Shown here in pieces: positions 1 to 8,968 of a stretch of 64,000 nt of DNA (position 1 is its first letter; every line of letters begins with the position of its first letter). Under the pieces are notes generated by a model. It searched no databases and had not been told where the DNA came from. It worked only from the letters and a program-made list of their open reading frames with translations. Both the position numbers and the translations under genes were made by a program. The stretch is from Natrialba sp. SSL1. Lineage in GTDB: Archaea > Halobacteriota > Halobacteria > Halobacteriales > Natrialbaceae. The stretch covers positions 1 to 64,000 of the forward strand of contig NZ_MASN01000041.1 of assembly GCF_001861355.1 (NCBI RefSeq). Direction: 5' to 3'.

Positions 1-728
1 TGCGCTACGCGAGTCAGCACCCGGACAAGGGCTCGTACGCGATCTCGAACGCGCAGGATATTCCACGTGGGCGCGTTCGCGGGTGGGTCGACGACGATGG
101 AATGCCGGACGCCGCTCGCGGAATCGAAACCGCTCGCGAGCTGGGCTGGTTGGATGCAACCTATCGCGACGATGCCTTTCTCGCGCTCAACACGCTCGTC
201 GCGAACGTCTTTTCTGGCGGTTCGATCGCAACCGAGACGTACACGCCTTCCTTTGCGCTGAACCATCGCGACCACCGATCCCACGTGATCGACGCGCTGG
301 AGATGGCCGGCCTCGAGCACGAGTTCTACCACGAGGAGTCCGAAGAGCGAGCAACAGAGGTCCGTCCGACCACGGGAGGGACGGTTCTCGGAAGGACGCT
401 TGCGGTCCTCGGTGCGCCAGTCGGACCGAAAACCGAAATTGACGATTTGACTCTCCCCTCGTACTTAGCGGAAGCGCCGTCTGAAGTGCGTGAATTCTTT
501 GTACTCGCCTATCTCGCGAATCGTGCAATCCATCATCGCGACAAGGAGACGGTGCAGATCCAGGAGGAGCGACCCAAATCCTACCGAGAAGAACTGGCTG
601 CGCTTATCGAAGACACTGCGAACGAATCGGTGACCGTTGGGCCGAAGCAGGTGACGATCCCGGTTGCTGCTGCACGCTCGCTTGGGCTTCAGCCGCGGTA
701 TCAACAACCACACGAATCGTCTGAATAA
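1..728 (+). CDS. LAGLIDADG-like hypothetical protein, 5' truncated by window edge
   Basis: The reading frame is open from the first bases of the window (RYASQHPDKGSYAISNAQD...), so the true start lies upstream. The visible part is about 241 residues. The pattern of a Gly/Lys-rich turn, LPSYL and then REFFVLAYLANRAI resembles the core helix and strands of LAGLIDADG homing-endonuclease folds (usual form: P-W-I then RxFLAGLFDADG). The acidic LAGLIDADG residues are replaced by LANRA, so nuclease activity is doubtful. It sits beside a phiH1-type repressor and an integrase, which fits an accessory region. The family assignment is by pattern only. Confidence 0.55.
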   Translation, partial: RYASQHPDKGSYAISNAQDIPRGRVRGWVDDDGMPDAARGIETARELGWLDATYRDDAFLALNTLVANVFSGGSIATETYTPSFALNHRDHRSHVIDALEMAGLEHEFYHEESEERATEVRPTTGGTVLGRTLAVLGAPVGPKTEIDDLTLPSYLAEAPSEVREFFVLAYLANRAIHHRDKETVQIQEERPKSYREELAALIEDTANESVTVGPKQVTIPVAAARSLGLQPRYQQPHESSE

Positions 729-743
729 ATCACGTCTCAACTG

Positions 744-1007
744 CTACGGTTCCGGCTCGAGTTCGTCGGCCTCGAGGTCTCCGTTCAGATACGCGCGCCC
801 GCGGTCGGTGATCTGGTAGAGTCCTTCGTCGACGCGATCGACGAGATCGGCGTCGTGCAATTTTCCGAGTCGCGTGCTCAGATAGTGTCGCGAGTAGTCG
901 GTGTTGACCGCCAGCACTCGCGGAGAGAGGATTAGCTCGCTATCTGAGAGGGTCTCGAGAATGCGGTCGTCTGCCTGCGTCATCCACGAAACCCTCGGTC
1001 TTCGCAT
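744..1007 (-). CDS. PhiH1 repressor-like winged-helix protein
   Basis: 87 residues. The core (TQADDRILETLSDSELILSP, then YLSTRLGKLHDADLVDRVDEGLYQITDRGRAYL) is a compact winged helix like the haloarchaeal phage phiH1 repressor family: a short MarR-like helix pair, a recognition helix, and a wing ending in the LY-x-I-T-x-x-G-R-x-Y-L signature. It probably binds DNA as a dimer. A TATA-like stretch about 27 bases upstream of ATG 1007 supports that start as leaderless; an in-frame ATG at residue 9 (position 983) is the alternative. The integrase downstream suggests a provirus-derived regulator, but the family is also common in ordinary chromosome regions. Confidence 0.8.
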   Translation of the reverse strand: MRRPRVSWMTQADDRILETLSDSELILSPRVLAVNTDYSRHYLSTRLGKLHDADLVDRVDEGLYQITDRGRAYLNGDLEADELEPEP

Positions 1008-1029
1008 ACAGGAAGGTGCGAGACAACCA

Positions 1030-1042
1030 TTTTATCAATACT
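1030..1042 (-). promoter_or_regulatory. TATA-like box for the repressor-like gene
   Basis: On the minus strand the sequence reads CAGTATTGATAAAATGG. Its TATA-like core is centred roughly 28 bases from ATG 1007, the spacing expected for a haloarchaeal leaderless transcript. Confidence 0.45.
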
Positions 1043-1092
1043 GGTTACTGTGATCGGTAGCAACATTCGATTCACTGTAGATTAACGTACGG

Positions 1093-1240
1093 TCGGTTAA
1101 TTATAAGTAGGTACGATGTTTCGGTGTCGGTGACGGAAGCCAGACGGACCCGCCGCTGCCCGGTCGGGTCCCTGGAAGAACGCGGACCCGGTGTTAGGGG
1201 CACCGGCCCGCCTGGCCTCCGTACCTAAACTACGGAAGCA
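1093..1240 (+). other. Candidate structured RNA or regulatory leader with three hairpins
   Basis: The whole stretch 1008-1631 has no convincing gene. Within it, AATTATAAG at about 1099-1107 looks like a promoter. It is followed by three consecutive perfect hairpins: GGACCCG 1146-1152 with CGGGTCC 1165-1171; CCGGTG 1188-1193 with CACCGG 1201-1206; and TCCGTA 1218-1223 with TACGGA 1231-1236. It does not match tRNA, 5S, RNase P or SRP landmarks that I know. It could be a small RNA, a leader of the integrase gene or part of an attachment site. An open frame at 1240-1650 is basic in composition and was not accepted. Confidence 0.35.
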
Positions 1241-1646
1241 TGCAATCGCTCGACGTAACGGGGGATAAACTCCCCGATCGACAGTATCGATTAGACTCCG
1301 GCCCACAGCCCACGGCCTGGTCAATCCGGACCCGAACCACTTCCGGAAACGGAATCGGAAAGTATCGGAAATCGGAAGACGTACGCGAGAGGCTTCAACA
1401 GCCACGAATTTCACGAAACCCCGATTTATCGGAAGAATCGGAAACGGCCCTGCAACGGCTAAGTATCAGTGGTCCTTTCGATCAGATCTACCGACGGACA
1501 GCGACCGTGCGCGCCCCCAGGTACCAACTAACGGCGCGCACGGTGAGTCCGCGGTCCCACAGACGTGAGACCATGACAAACCAGACACCCGATCACGGTA
1601 AGCGTATCGCATTTTCAGATCACAGCGGCGCGTGCGGAGTGCGTCG

Positions 1647-2714
1647 ATGAGTCGGCGACGCCGCCGTCCGGACCCGGAAGACTTCACTCCTCGAGAAGCG
1701 GTTCGCCGGTACCTCCGTCGACGCGAAGCGGACTCCACCGAAGGGAGCCTCCACGGCTGGGAGTACCGACTGAAGCTGTGGGTCGAGTGGTGTGAGTCGG
1801 TCGGCATCGAGACCGTTGGCGATCTTCGTCCGTACGATATGGACGAATACTACGAGATTCGTGCATCCGATGTCGCCCCGGCCACGCTCGAGGGCGAGAT
1901 GTGGACGCTACGGAAAGTCGCCGAGTTCCTGGAAGACATCGGTGCCGGCCAAGATGGGCTCGCTGACGCGGTCCGTATCCCCGATCTCGACCCGGAAGAC
2001 CGATCGAACGATACGAAACTGCACACCGACGATGCGGCTGCACTGCTCCGGTTCTACCGGAACAGCGAGACAAAGTACGGAACGCGTGCGCACGCGTTTC
2101 TGGAACTCGCGTGGTACACCGGTGCACGACAGGGCGGGCTCCGTGCGCTCGATCTCCGCGATGTCGAGCTGGGCGACGATCCGTACGTTGACTTTCGCCA
2201 CCGGCCCGATACCGGAACGCCGCTGAAGAACAAACTCGGCGGTGAACGGCCGGTCGCGCTCACTCGAGAGACCGCGCACGTCGTCAAAGAGTACCTGCGG
2301 AATCACCGGTACGACGTTCACGACGATCATGGCAGGCAACCGCTGCTCGCGAGTGCGCAAGGCCGTCCGGGAAAGAACACGCTCCGCGTCTGGAGCTATC
2401 TCGCGACGCTGCCGTGCCGATACGGCCCCTGTCCGCACGGAAAGGAGCAGGAGGCCTGTGAGTACACCGACTACGCGCACGCGAGCAAGTGTCCCTCGAG
2501 CCGGTCACCGCACCAGATCCGAACCGGGACGGTCACCTGGCTGTTGAACCGCGGCTGGCCGCCCGAGGACGTTGCAGAGCGAGTCAACGCGACGGTGAAG
2601 ACGATCGAACAGCACTACGACAAAGCCGATCCCGAGGAGCGACGGCGACGCCTTCGCGAGCGCATGGAGAAGCGGCGTCGATCGCTCGTCGAGCAGCTGG
2701 ATTTCCACCAATGA
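1647..2714 (+). CDS. Tyrosine-type site-specific recombinase/integrase
   Basis: 355 residues from ATG 1647; a GTG at 1632 in the same frame is an alternative. Residues about 10-110 form the N-terminal SAM-like core-binding domain. The catalytic domain follows with the first Arg in TGARQGGLRAL, the box II pair in PHQIRTGTVTWLL (H-x-x-R) and the Tyr nucleophile in IEQHYDKAD. Between them, a Cys cluster (PCRYGPCPHGKEQEACEY ... SKCPSS) matches the zinc-binding insertion typical of haloarchaeal integrases. The usual LGH is VNA here, a common variation in this group. No cargo genes or clear attachment repeats could be delimited by eye, so it may be a solitary or remnant integrase. Confidence 0.88.
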   Translation: MSRRRRRPDPEDFTPREAVRRYLRRREADSTEGSLHGWEYRLKLWVEWCESVGIETVGDLRPYDMDEYYEIRASDVAPATLEGEMWTLRKVAEFLEDIGAGQDGLADAVRIPDLDPEDRSNDTKLHTDDAAALLRFYRNSETKYGTRAHAFLELAWYTGARQGGLRALDLRDVELGDDPYVDFRHRPDTGTPLKNKLGGERPVALTRETAHVVKEYLRNHRYDVHDDHGRQPLLASAQGRPGKNTLRVWSYLATLPCRYGPCPHGKEQEACEYTDYAHASKCPSSRSPHQIRTGTVTWLLNRGWPPEDVAERVNATVKTIEQHYDKADPEERRRRLRERMEKRRRSLVEQLDFHQ

Positions 2715-3201
2715 GACAGAGCAACACAGTTACGACGATTTCGCACAGTGAGCAACCCAAGGGTACGCAGTTTGCGGGTAGTTCCCCGCTGCGCCGGCCC
2801 ATCTCCCCCACCAAACAACGACGGCGAGCGAAGCGAGCCGTTCGGACCGAGGCAAAAGAAACCAAGCAGACCCGAGCAGACGAGGCGCGCACAACGGAGC
2901 GCGCACGTCTCGGCAAGTTCGCAATCTGTGCCCATCCCCTGGATATCTCCTCGCTCCCTGCGTCCTCTGACAGGTAGCGGCCGCTTCGGAGAGTCGTCTG
3001 CTGACGGTCGCACCGTGGCTGTCCGTCGCCACTCAATCCGCGACTCCTGTCGAGCCACGTCACCGATCGGTTCCGCCGCGTCTTCGGTAGAAATCGTGAT
3101 TCCAAGCGCGCAGGGTACTCGAGTACCACGTCCAAGTACCACACAGCCACAACGAGGAATCTCGACACACGAGCTATCGACGCAGACCGTATCCGGGTGG
3201 C
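2715..3201. other. Gene-poor stretch after the integrase
   Basis: About 490 bases without a frame of haloarchaeal (acidic) composition. All open frames here encode Arg/Ser-rich products and look like GC-driven shadows. It lies directly 3' of the integrase, where an attachment site would be plausible, but no repeat or tRNA fragment is recognisable by eye. Confidence 0.4.
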
Positions 3202-3489
3202 CTATTCTGCGGTCGTCCGATCCGGTGAGGGATCATCGTCGCCGTCGCTCTCTCTGCCAGGTTCGGTTTCGATCGCTGCTTGGTCGCCGTCGCCGTCCGC
3301 ATCATTGACCGCTGCTCGGTCGCCGTCATCATCCCCATCATCGACCAGCACGAAGTCGGTCGATCCACACGGGCAGCCATCACTGCCGATCATTTGAATA
3401 TCGCCGTCCGGCCACCGTCGGGCCGCATAGACGGAGTCACAGTTCGCACATTTAGCTAACTCTCTGGAAACATCGTCTCGATTCGCCAT
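3202..3489 (-). CDS. Small zinc-ribbon protein with acidic tail
   Basis: 95 residues. The N-terminal half has a C-x2-C (CANCDSVY) and a C-x-C (GCPCGSTDF) pair about 25 residues apart, which fits a single zinc ribbon. The C-terminal half is a disordered Asp-rich tail (DDGDDDGDRAAVNDADGDGD). Haloarchaeal genomes carry many such one-ribbon proteins of unknown role, possibly in nucleic-acid or protein contacts. It stands alone between a gene-poor stretch and the DUF2270 gene. I see no specific partner. Confidence 0.7.
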   Translation of the reverse strand: MANRDDVSRELAKCANCDSVYAARRWPDGDIQMIGSDGCPCGSTDFVLVDDGDDDGDRAAVNDADGDGDQAAIETEPGRESDGDDDPSPDRTTAE

Positions 3490-3704
3490 CGGTTTCGACC
3501 GTGTAGTAGCAATATCTCCCGAATTAGCGTTTCTATTTCCAAATCTGTCGTCCCACTGGAAGAACCGCCCCTATCCGATTCGGTGTGGGCTGCTCTCTGG
3601 GACGAGACGGTGTCACCAACCGCTGCGAGACCGGGAAACCGCCACCCCTCATAGCGGGTGTGACACAGCTGCGACACAAGCCGTACTCGAGTTCACCCTC
3701 GGAG

Positions 3705-4418
3705 TTACCGCTTGCTTGTCTCCTTCCAGTCGCCGGTTTCGACGCCGTGAATCTCGCCTTTTGCACGCCGCTCTGCCGGCCAGGCTGCGATGAGCACCAC
3801 GGCGAGGTAGAACAGCGCCAGCCCGGTTGCGACGGCGATTCCGGGAACGCCCGGCAACTCCGCGGCTTCGGTCCACTGTGCTTCGGGCGTAAAGAGTGTC
3901 ACCTTGCTGAGCCAGGCGACGCCAACGATGGCGAACAGGAGCGCATATACCCGCCGAACCCGTCGCGAGAGCGCTTCGAAGAACGACACCTTGAACGTCG
4001 GTCGTCGGAGGTCCTCGCCGACTGCCTCGCGCCAGCGGGGGTGTTCCGCACCGGCGGGATCGAACGCGTTCGCGAAGACGTTCTCCTGCAGTAGCCGCAC
4101 GCGAGCGCGCCACACGTCGTAGAATCTGTAGCGACGCACCTCGAAGAAGAGGAACATCGAGAGCAAGAGCAGGCCGACGAGCAGCAGGTACGCTGGCATG
4201 TCCGCACTCGAGAAGACCAGCGAGAGCAGCGCGGCGATCAGGGTGATCGCCCAGTCAGTGGTGCGGTCGAGTCGGTCCTGTGCGCTGCTGGCCTGGCTGA
4301 CCTCGCCGCGGTAGAAGTGGGGGACCATCGCGAGGAAGTCGTCGGGATCGGTGGCAGCGGCCGCGCCGATCTCTTCGTCCTCGGTGTCGAGTGTGTCGTT
4401 GTGTCTGTGCCGGTCCAT
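3705..4418 (-). CDS. DUF2270 family integral membrane protein
   Basis: 237 residues. The N-terminal region with FLAMVPHFYRGEVSQASSAQDRLDRTTDWA is the hallmark of DUF2270 proteins. Hydrophobic segments are visible at about 56-72 and 77-92 (paired helices split by SSADMPAY), about 165-185 (ALLFAIVGVAWLSKVTLF) and about 200-220 (GIAVATGLALFYLAVVLIAAW). Between them is a basic loop with RYRFYDVWRARVRLLQENVF, another conserved family element. Function is unknown. It is the last gene on the minus strand below the transducer operon, separated by about 120 bases, so probably its own unit. Confidence 0.85.
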   Translation of the reverse strand: MDRHRHNDTLDTEDEEIGAAAATDPDDFLAMVPHFYRGEVSQASSAQDRLDRTTDWAITLIAALLSLVFSSADMPAYLLLVGLLLLSMFLFFEVRRYRFYDVWRARVRLLQENVFANAFDPAGAEHPRWREAVGEDLRRPTFKVSFFEALSRRVRRVYALLFAIVGVAWLSKVTLFTPEAQWTEAAELPGVPGIAVATGLALFYLAVVLIAAWPAERRAKGEIHGVETGDWKETSKR

Positions 4419-4541
4419 GCTGGTCGTACGTCACCGACGGCTATAGCCTCGCAGCCGTCGAGAGCCAGAAAATCGCCTGATCGGACAGTTCTGGTCCGGG
4501 AACGCTCGTTGGCCCCGGAACAGACAACAGAAGCGATGTGG

Positions 4542-7115
4542 TCAGCGGTTCGGCGGCGAGCCGGACAGCGGGTCAATGGTGTCGTCATCGCGTTCCGACC
4601 TGTTGCGCTCGCTGCTGGTTCGTGCCGAGTCGCGTGTTCGTTCCCGGTCGCTGTTCGGCTCTTGTCCATCTCGCTCGTCTCGGCCATCTCGCTCGTCTCG
4701 TCCGTCGTAATCGACAGCCGTCTCGAACCGATCGAGCGTCTGCGAGAGCGCGGCGGCCTGGTCTGCAAGCGAGTCGACGCTGTCGGTAACCTCGGTGAGC
4801 GAGGCCGTCTGCTCTTCCGCCGCGGCCGAGACGTTGCTGGCCTCTGCGGCCGACTCCTCGCTGCTGGTCGCAACTTCGTCGACGGCAGTGACGACCTCCT
4901 CGGTCGAGGACGCCTGGGCGTCCGTCGCCGCGGAAATCTCCGTGACGCCGTCGTTGGTGTCCTCGGCGAACGAAGCGATCTCAGTGAGCGACTCGACCGC
5001 TGGCTGTACTGCCTCGGTCCCCTCCTCGACTCGTTCGCTCGTCTCCTCGACGACGCTGACCGATTCGTCGGTCTTCTCGCGGATCTCTTCGATCCGGTCG
5101 TCGATCTCGGCGGCTGCCTCCTTCGCGTCCCCAGAGAGCGCCTTGATCTCCTGGGCGACCATATCGAAGCCACCCGCCTCACCACCCTCACCCGCTCTCG
5201 TCGCCTCGATACTCGCGTTCAGCGCGAGCAGGTTCGTCTGATCCGCAACACCCGAAATGGCGTCGACGAGTTCGGTGATCTCCTCGACCTCGTTCTCGAG
5301 TGACCGGATCGTTTCGACGGCGTGGTCCGCCTTCGTCTCGACCGCGGCCATCTCCTCAATCGCGGCAGTTGCGGCCTCACGGCCCTCGCGACTGGACTCG
5401 ACGGTGCGCTCGGCGACGGTCGAAACCTCCGTCGCGGTGGAGGCGATCTCCTCGGTCGTCGCCGAGAGATCGGACATTTCGGCATCGACCGTCTGCAACT
5501 GGTCGCTCTGGCGCGCGGAGGCGTCCGAAATCTCCTGGACGGAGTCGGCGACCTGCTCGCTCGCGCGCTGGACCTCCGTACTCGAGGCGCTGACCTGCTC
5601 GCTCGCCGCGGCGACGTCCGTCGCGAACTGCTTGACGTCATCGACGGTGGACTCGAGTTCCTCGAGCATCGCGTTGAACTCGGCACCGATCTCTTGCATC
5701 TGCTCGTTGTCGGTGTCGACGTCGGCGCGGACGGTGAGGTCGCCGTCTGCGGCGGCGCGCATGGTCTGGCTGTACTGGTCTGCGGCCCACTGGAGTTCGT
5801 CGGTTACCTCGGCCAGCCGCTCGCGTTCGGCTTCGGCGTCCTCCTGTGCCGCTTCGGCGTCGGCTTTCGCCGCCTCGGCGGCCTCCTGTGCGGCTTCCGC
5901 ATCAGCCTGTGCCTCGCGGGCTTCGGTGATCCGCGTCTCGAGTGCGCCGCTCATCTCGTCGAACGACTGGTAGAGCTGGCCGACCTCATCGATACGGCTC
6001 GTCGAGAGGTCGACGTCGAGGTCGCCGGCCTCCATGCGTTCGGCGCGGTTGCGGAGGTCCTCGAGCGGGGTAACGGTCTGGCGGGCGAGGAAGAAGCCGC
6101 CGACCAGCAGGGACAGAAGCCCGGTACCGATCACGGAGAGCAGGGTCCAGCCGACAGCATTGCTCGCGGCAAAGGCCTGTGCTGCTGGAACGGTGGTCAC
6201 CGCGACCCAGTCGTTGTCGGCGGTTGCGCCGTAGCCGATGACGAGGCCGGCGTCGTCGTCACGTTCGAACGCGGTGCCCTCGCGGACGAGACCGAGTGAT
6301 TCGACGATTTCATCGTCCGGCTCGCCGGCGAGTTCGTCGCTTGCGAGCACGGTGTCGCCGTCGGTGTTGAGGATCATCGTCTCCTGGTCTTCGTGGAGCT
6401 GTCTGAGCCCGTCCACGCGGTAGTCGATCGTCCCGACGACGACGGCGATTCGCGCTTCGTCGCCCTCGATCGGGCTGGCGAACGCGATCACCTGGTCGTC
6501 GAGCGACGTGGACTCGTAGGCTGTTGGCGAGTACCAGACGTCGTTTGCGGCCGTCAGGTCGACGCCGGGTTCGATCTCGGTCCACGGTTCGTCGACGGCA
6601 CCGAGCGATTCGCCGCGCAGTTCGCCGTTGGTGCTGGTCAGGACTGCGTCGTCGTTCGTATCGACGACGTGCACTGCCCGAACGTCGACCGGGAGTTTCG
6701 CCTGTTCTTCGACGACGTACGCCTCGGCGGTCTCTGCGTCGGTACCCGCGAGAGCCGACGCCGAGGAGAGCGATCGCGTATGCGATTCCATCGCGATCGT
6801 CCACTCGTTGATCGAGTCCGCGTGCATGTCGACCGTCGCAGTGAGTTGCTGCTCGGCGTCGGATTCGACGGTCCGCTCGGCGTCGACGTAGCCGATCGCC
6901 CCGACGGCCGAGATAATCACGAGGATGAGGAGGATCGAGATGATGAACTTTGCACGGTAGCTCCCCCGAATCATCGTGGGAACCGCTGACCGAATTCGCT
7001 GTCTGACGCCACCGCTGTCGGCTGTTACTGGTGGCTCGTTTGCGGGGGCCGTCCCGTTCTCGCCCGCTGCTTCGTTGCTCGTCGGCGTCTCGTCAGCCGA
7101 CGTATCAGCCGTCAT
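4542..7115 (-). CDS. Methyl-accepting chemotaxis transducer (Htr) with periplasmic-type sensor
   Basis: 857 residues. A first membrane helix at about 57-79 (FIISILLILVIISAVGAIGY) precedes a Cache-like extracellular sensor (about 80-320). A second helix (WTLLSVIGTGLLSLLVGGFF, about 325-348) leads to HAMP and an Ala/Glu-rich coiled coil (about 405-450). A second HAMP-like unit and the signalling domain follow, with the CheA/CheW-contacting tip ADQTNLLALNASIEATRAGE. The tail has DGRDERDG repeats. The start overlaps the stop of the binding-protein gene upstream (ATGA, 7112-7115), so they are co-translated. This arrangement matches the BasB-BasT and CosB-CosT pairs of Halobacterium, where a binding lipoprotein presents ligand to its transducer. 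Confidence 0.93.
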   Translation of the reverse strand: MTADTSADETPTSNEAAGENGTAPANEPPVTADSGGVRQRIRSAVPTMIRGSYRAKFIISILLILVIISAVGAIGYVDAERTVESDAEQQLTATVDMHADSINEWTIAMESHTRSLSSASALAGTDAETAEAYVVEEQAKLPVDVRAVHVVDTNDDAVLTSTNGELRGESLGAVDEPWTEIEPGVDLTAANDVWYSPTAYESTSLDDQVIAFASPIEGDEARIAVVVGTIDYRVDGLRQLHEDQETMILNTDGDTVLASDELAGEPDDEIVESLGLVREGTAFERDDDAGLVIGYGATADNDWVAVTTVPAAQAFAASNAVGWTLLSVIGTGLLSLLVGGFFLARQTVTPLEDLRNRAERMEAGDLDVDLSTSRIDEVGQLYQSFDEMSGALETRITEAREAQADAEAAQEAAEAAKADAEAAQEDAEAERERLAEVTDELQWAADQYSQTMRAAADGDLTVRADVDTDNEQMQEIGAEFNAMLEELESTVDDVKQFATDVAAASEQVSASSTEVQRASEQVADSVQEISDASARQSDQLQTVDAEMSDLSATTEEIASTATEVSTVAERTVESSREGREAATAAIEEMAAVETKADHAVETIRSLENEVEEITELVDAISGVADQTNLLALNASIEATRAGEGGEAGGFDMVAQEIKALSGDAKEAAAEIDDRIEEIREKTDESVSVVEETSERVEEGTEAVQPAVESLTEIASFAEDTNDGVTEISAATDAQASSTEEVVTAVDEVATSSEESAAEASNVSAAAEEQTASLTEVTDSVDSLADQAAALSQTLDRFETAVDYDGRDERDGRDERDGQEPNSDRERTRDSARTSSERNRSERDDDTIDPLSGSPPNR

Positions 7116-8380
7116 TGTGCCACCCCCTCTGGCTCGTGTTCCGACAGGGGGTTGACGCTGTCCTCGCCGAACGTGAAGTACTCGTAGGTGATCGACCCAC
7201 CATCGCCGCTCTCGTCGAACTCGATTTCACCGGACGCACCGCGGTATCGGATCGGCTCACCGGCAGCGGCGAGTTCGAGCCCGTCGGCGAGTTCGCCCGG
7301 CTGGATCTCTGTGCCGTCGCCGGTCGTCACCTCGATCATCTGCGATCGAATCGCCGCACCGTCGTTCTCACCTGCAGCGGCGTTCGCGAGCAAGATCGTC
7401 GCGGCCGCATCGTAGGAGTTCGCCGTGAATATCGCCGGATCTGCCCCGAACTCATCCCGATACATCCGAGCGAACGTCCCCTGCCCAGGCCCCGATGAAA
7501 CCGGTGCAGTGCCGTAAATATCGGAGAACGAGGCGTCCACACCCTGTGGAATCGAGTCCTCCTGCAGTCCGTCGCTGACGAAGACAATCTCGTCGCCGGC
7601 ATGCCCGTCATAGTAGTCCGAAAGCAGGCCGACTCCGTCCTCCATGTAGGAGACGAGAAACAGGATATCCGGCTCGCCCGAGAGCGCTTCAGCGATCGGC
7701 TCGTCGAAGGACTCGCTCCCCTCGTCGAACGACACCTGTCGTTGAATCTCGCCGTCGAACGACGCCGAGAACGCACCAGAGAGCTGCCGTCCGTAGTCAC
7801 CCGCGGTATACAGCGTTGCTGCCGTCTCCGCATCGTGTTCGGCGACTGCAAGCTGTGCTGCGACGACCGCCTGCATCGAGTCATCCGGTGCGGTCCGGAA
7901 CGAAAAGCCGCGGTCGTTGAGAATACCGACCGTCGGCGACGTACTCGCTGGCGAACAGGAGACGACCTCCGCTGGAATCGTCGCCTGCTGTGTCATCTGC
8001 AGCGTCACGTCCGACCCCGCTGCGCCGACGACTGCCGGATAGCCGTCCTCGATCAGGTCAGCGACCGCGTCGACGGCTGCCGTTGGCGTCGTTTCCGAGT
8101 CGACACCCTCGTACTCGATTGTCACATCGAGTTCCGACTCTTCGAGTTCAGCGATCGGTAGTGTCGTCGCGTTCTCGAGTGCCCCACCGACTGCACCGAG
8201 GCCGCCCGACTGTGGGAGCACGCCGCCGTAACGCAGCGTTCGCTCGGACAGTGCAGGCCGGCCATCGCCGTCGGTGTCGCCGATGAGTCCGTCTGACAGA
8301 CAGCCGGCGGTTGCGACCAGTGTCGCTCCCGCCGCTGTCGACAACAGGTCTCGTCGTCCAATTCGCTGCCGTTCACGCAT
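7112..8380 (-). CDS. Substrate-binding lipoprotein (type 1 periplasmic-binding fold) for the adjacent transducer
   Basis: 422 residues. The start RRDLLSTAAGATLVATAGCL is a Tat signal with a lipobox (TAGC), so the mature protein should be anchored outside the cell by its Cys. The body resembles Leu/Ile/Val-type binding proteins of ABC systems (RYGGVLPQSGGLGAVGGALE at the start of the domain, later SYDAATILLANAAA). No ABC permease or ATPase genes are nearby; the next gene downstream, overlapping by four bases, is a chemotaxis transducer. The likely role is chemotactic sensing of an amino-acid-like ligand rather than uptake. The ligand cannot be read from the sequence. Confidence 0.88.
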   Translation of the reverse strand: MRERQRIGRRDLLSTAAGATLVATAGCLSDGLIGDTDGDGRPALSERTLRYGGVLPQSGGLGAVGGALENATTLPIAELEESELDVTIEYEGVDSETTPTAAVDAVADLIEDGYPAVVGAAGSDVTLQMTQQATIPAEVVSCSPASTSPTVGILNDRGFSFRTAPDDSMQAVVAAQLAVAEHDAETAATLYTAGDYGRQLSGAFSASFDGEIQRQVSFDEGSESFDEPIAEALSGEPDILFLVSYMEDGVGLLSDYYDGHAGDEIVFVSDGLQEDSIPQGVDASFSDIYGTAPVSSGPGQGTFARMYRDEFGADPAIFTANSYDAAATILLANAAAGENDGAAIRSQMIEVTTGDGTEIQPGELADGLELAAAGEPIRYRGASGEIEFDESGDGGSITYEYFTFGEDSVNPLSEHEPEGVAQ

Positions 8381-8558
8381 CGATATCCCCCGGAAGCACC
8401 CGATTGCCCCTTGCCATCCAATCCATGGCTATGTGTCCAATTTTCAGAGTTTCAACGTTGTGGCCATCTTCTGATTCGTTGACGGCTCTGTCGACACACC
8501 ATCTGTCGAGGGCCACTGGCTGTCAATACGCGCCTGAAAATCGGGTGTCTTCCCTTCC

Positions 8559-8945
8559 TCAGAGATCGCGAAGTCGAATCCCGTCGTCGACGAGTCGTGC
8601 GTTTCGCTCCCGGTCGATATGATCCGCGAGGTCATCGTGTTCGTACAACTGGGCAACGACATCCGCGTACAGCGTCCGCCAGGCAATCGCGTAGATCGGT
8701 GACTGGCCCCACGCGCGAAGCTCCGGTACCAGGTCGTCGTAGGTCTCATAGCGCGCTTCGAACCGGTCGATCACGTCGAGCAGTTGGGCGGCCGCCGCCC
8801 GGTCGTCTTCGGCGGATTCGATTATCTCGTTTACTTGCTGTTCCCAACCGCCGACAGCCCGCTGCATATCGGATGCAGCAACGTCGTCGTCGGCCGGTAA
8901 TCGCTCGAGCAACGGTTTCGGAACACCCAGTTCGATCTCCTCCAT
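8559..8945 (-). CDS. Conserved haloarchaeal hypothetical protein
   Basis: 128 residues from ATG 8945 (MEEIELGVPKPLLERLPADD). A longer open frame to 9143 would run into the acetyltransferase gene and was rejected. The product is acidic, helical by composition, with Trp-containing stretches (GWEQQVNEIIESAEDD, ELRAWGQSPIYAIAWRTLYADVVAQLYEH) and no Cys or membrane segment. I do not recognise the family. It lies 23 bases downstream of the GNAT gene on the same strand and is probably co-transcribed with it. Confidence 0.7.
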   Translation of the reverse strand: MEEIELGVPKPLLERLPADDDVAASDMQRAVGGWEQQVNEIIESAEDDRAAAAQLLDVIDRFEARYETYDDLVPELRAWGQSPIYAIAWRTLYADVVAQLYEHDDLADHIDRERNARLVDDGIRLRDL

Positions 8946-8968
8946 ACCTCGGTGTCTGTCAGCAACCC

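Noticed and set aside
1240-1650. 136-residue plus-strand frame before the integrase
   Set aside because: Basic composition without domain pattern, and it overlaps the integrase start; the hairpins lie just upstream.
4317-6299. Long antisense frames (328 and 325 residues) opposite the transducer gene
   Set aside because: Shadows caused by high GC at third codon positions; the sense strand has a complete transducer.
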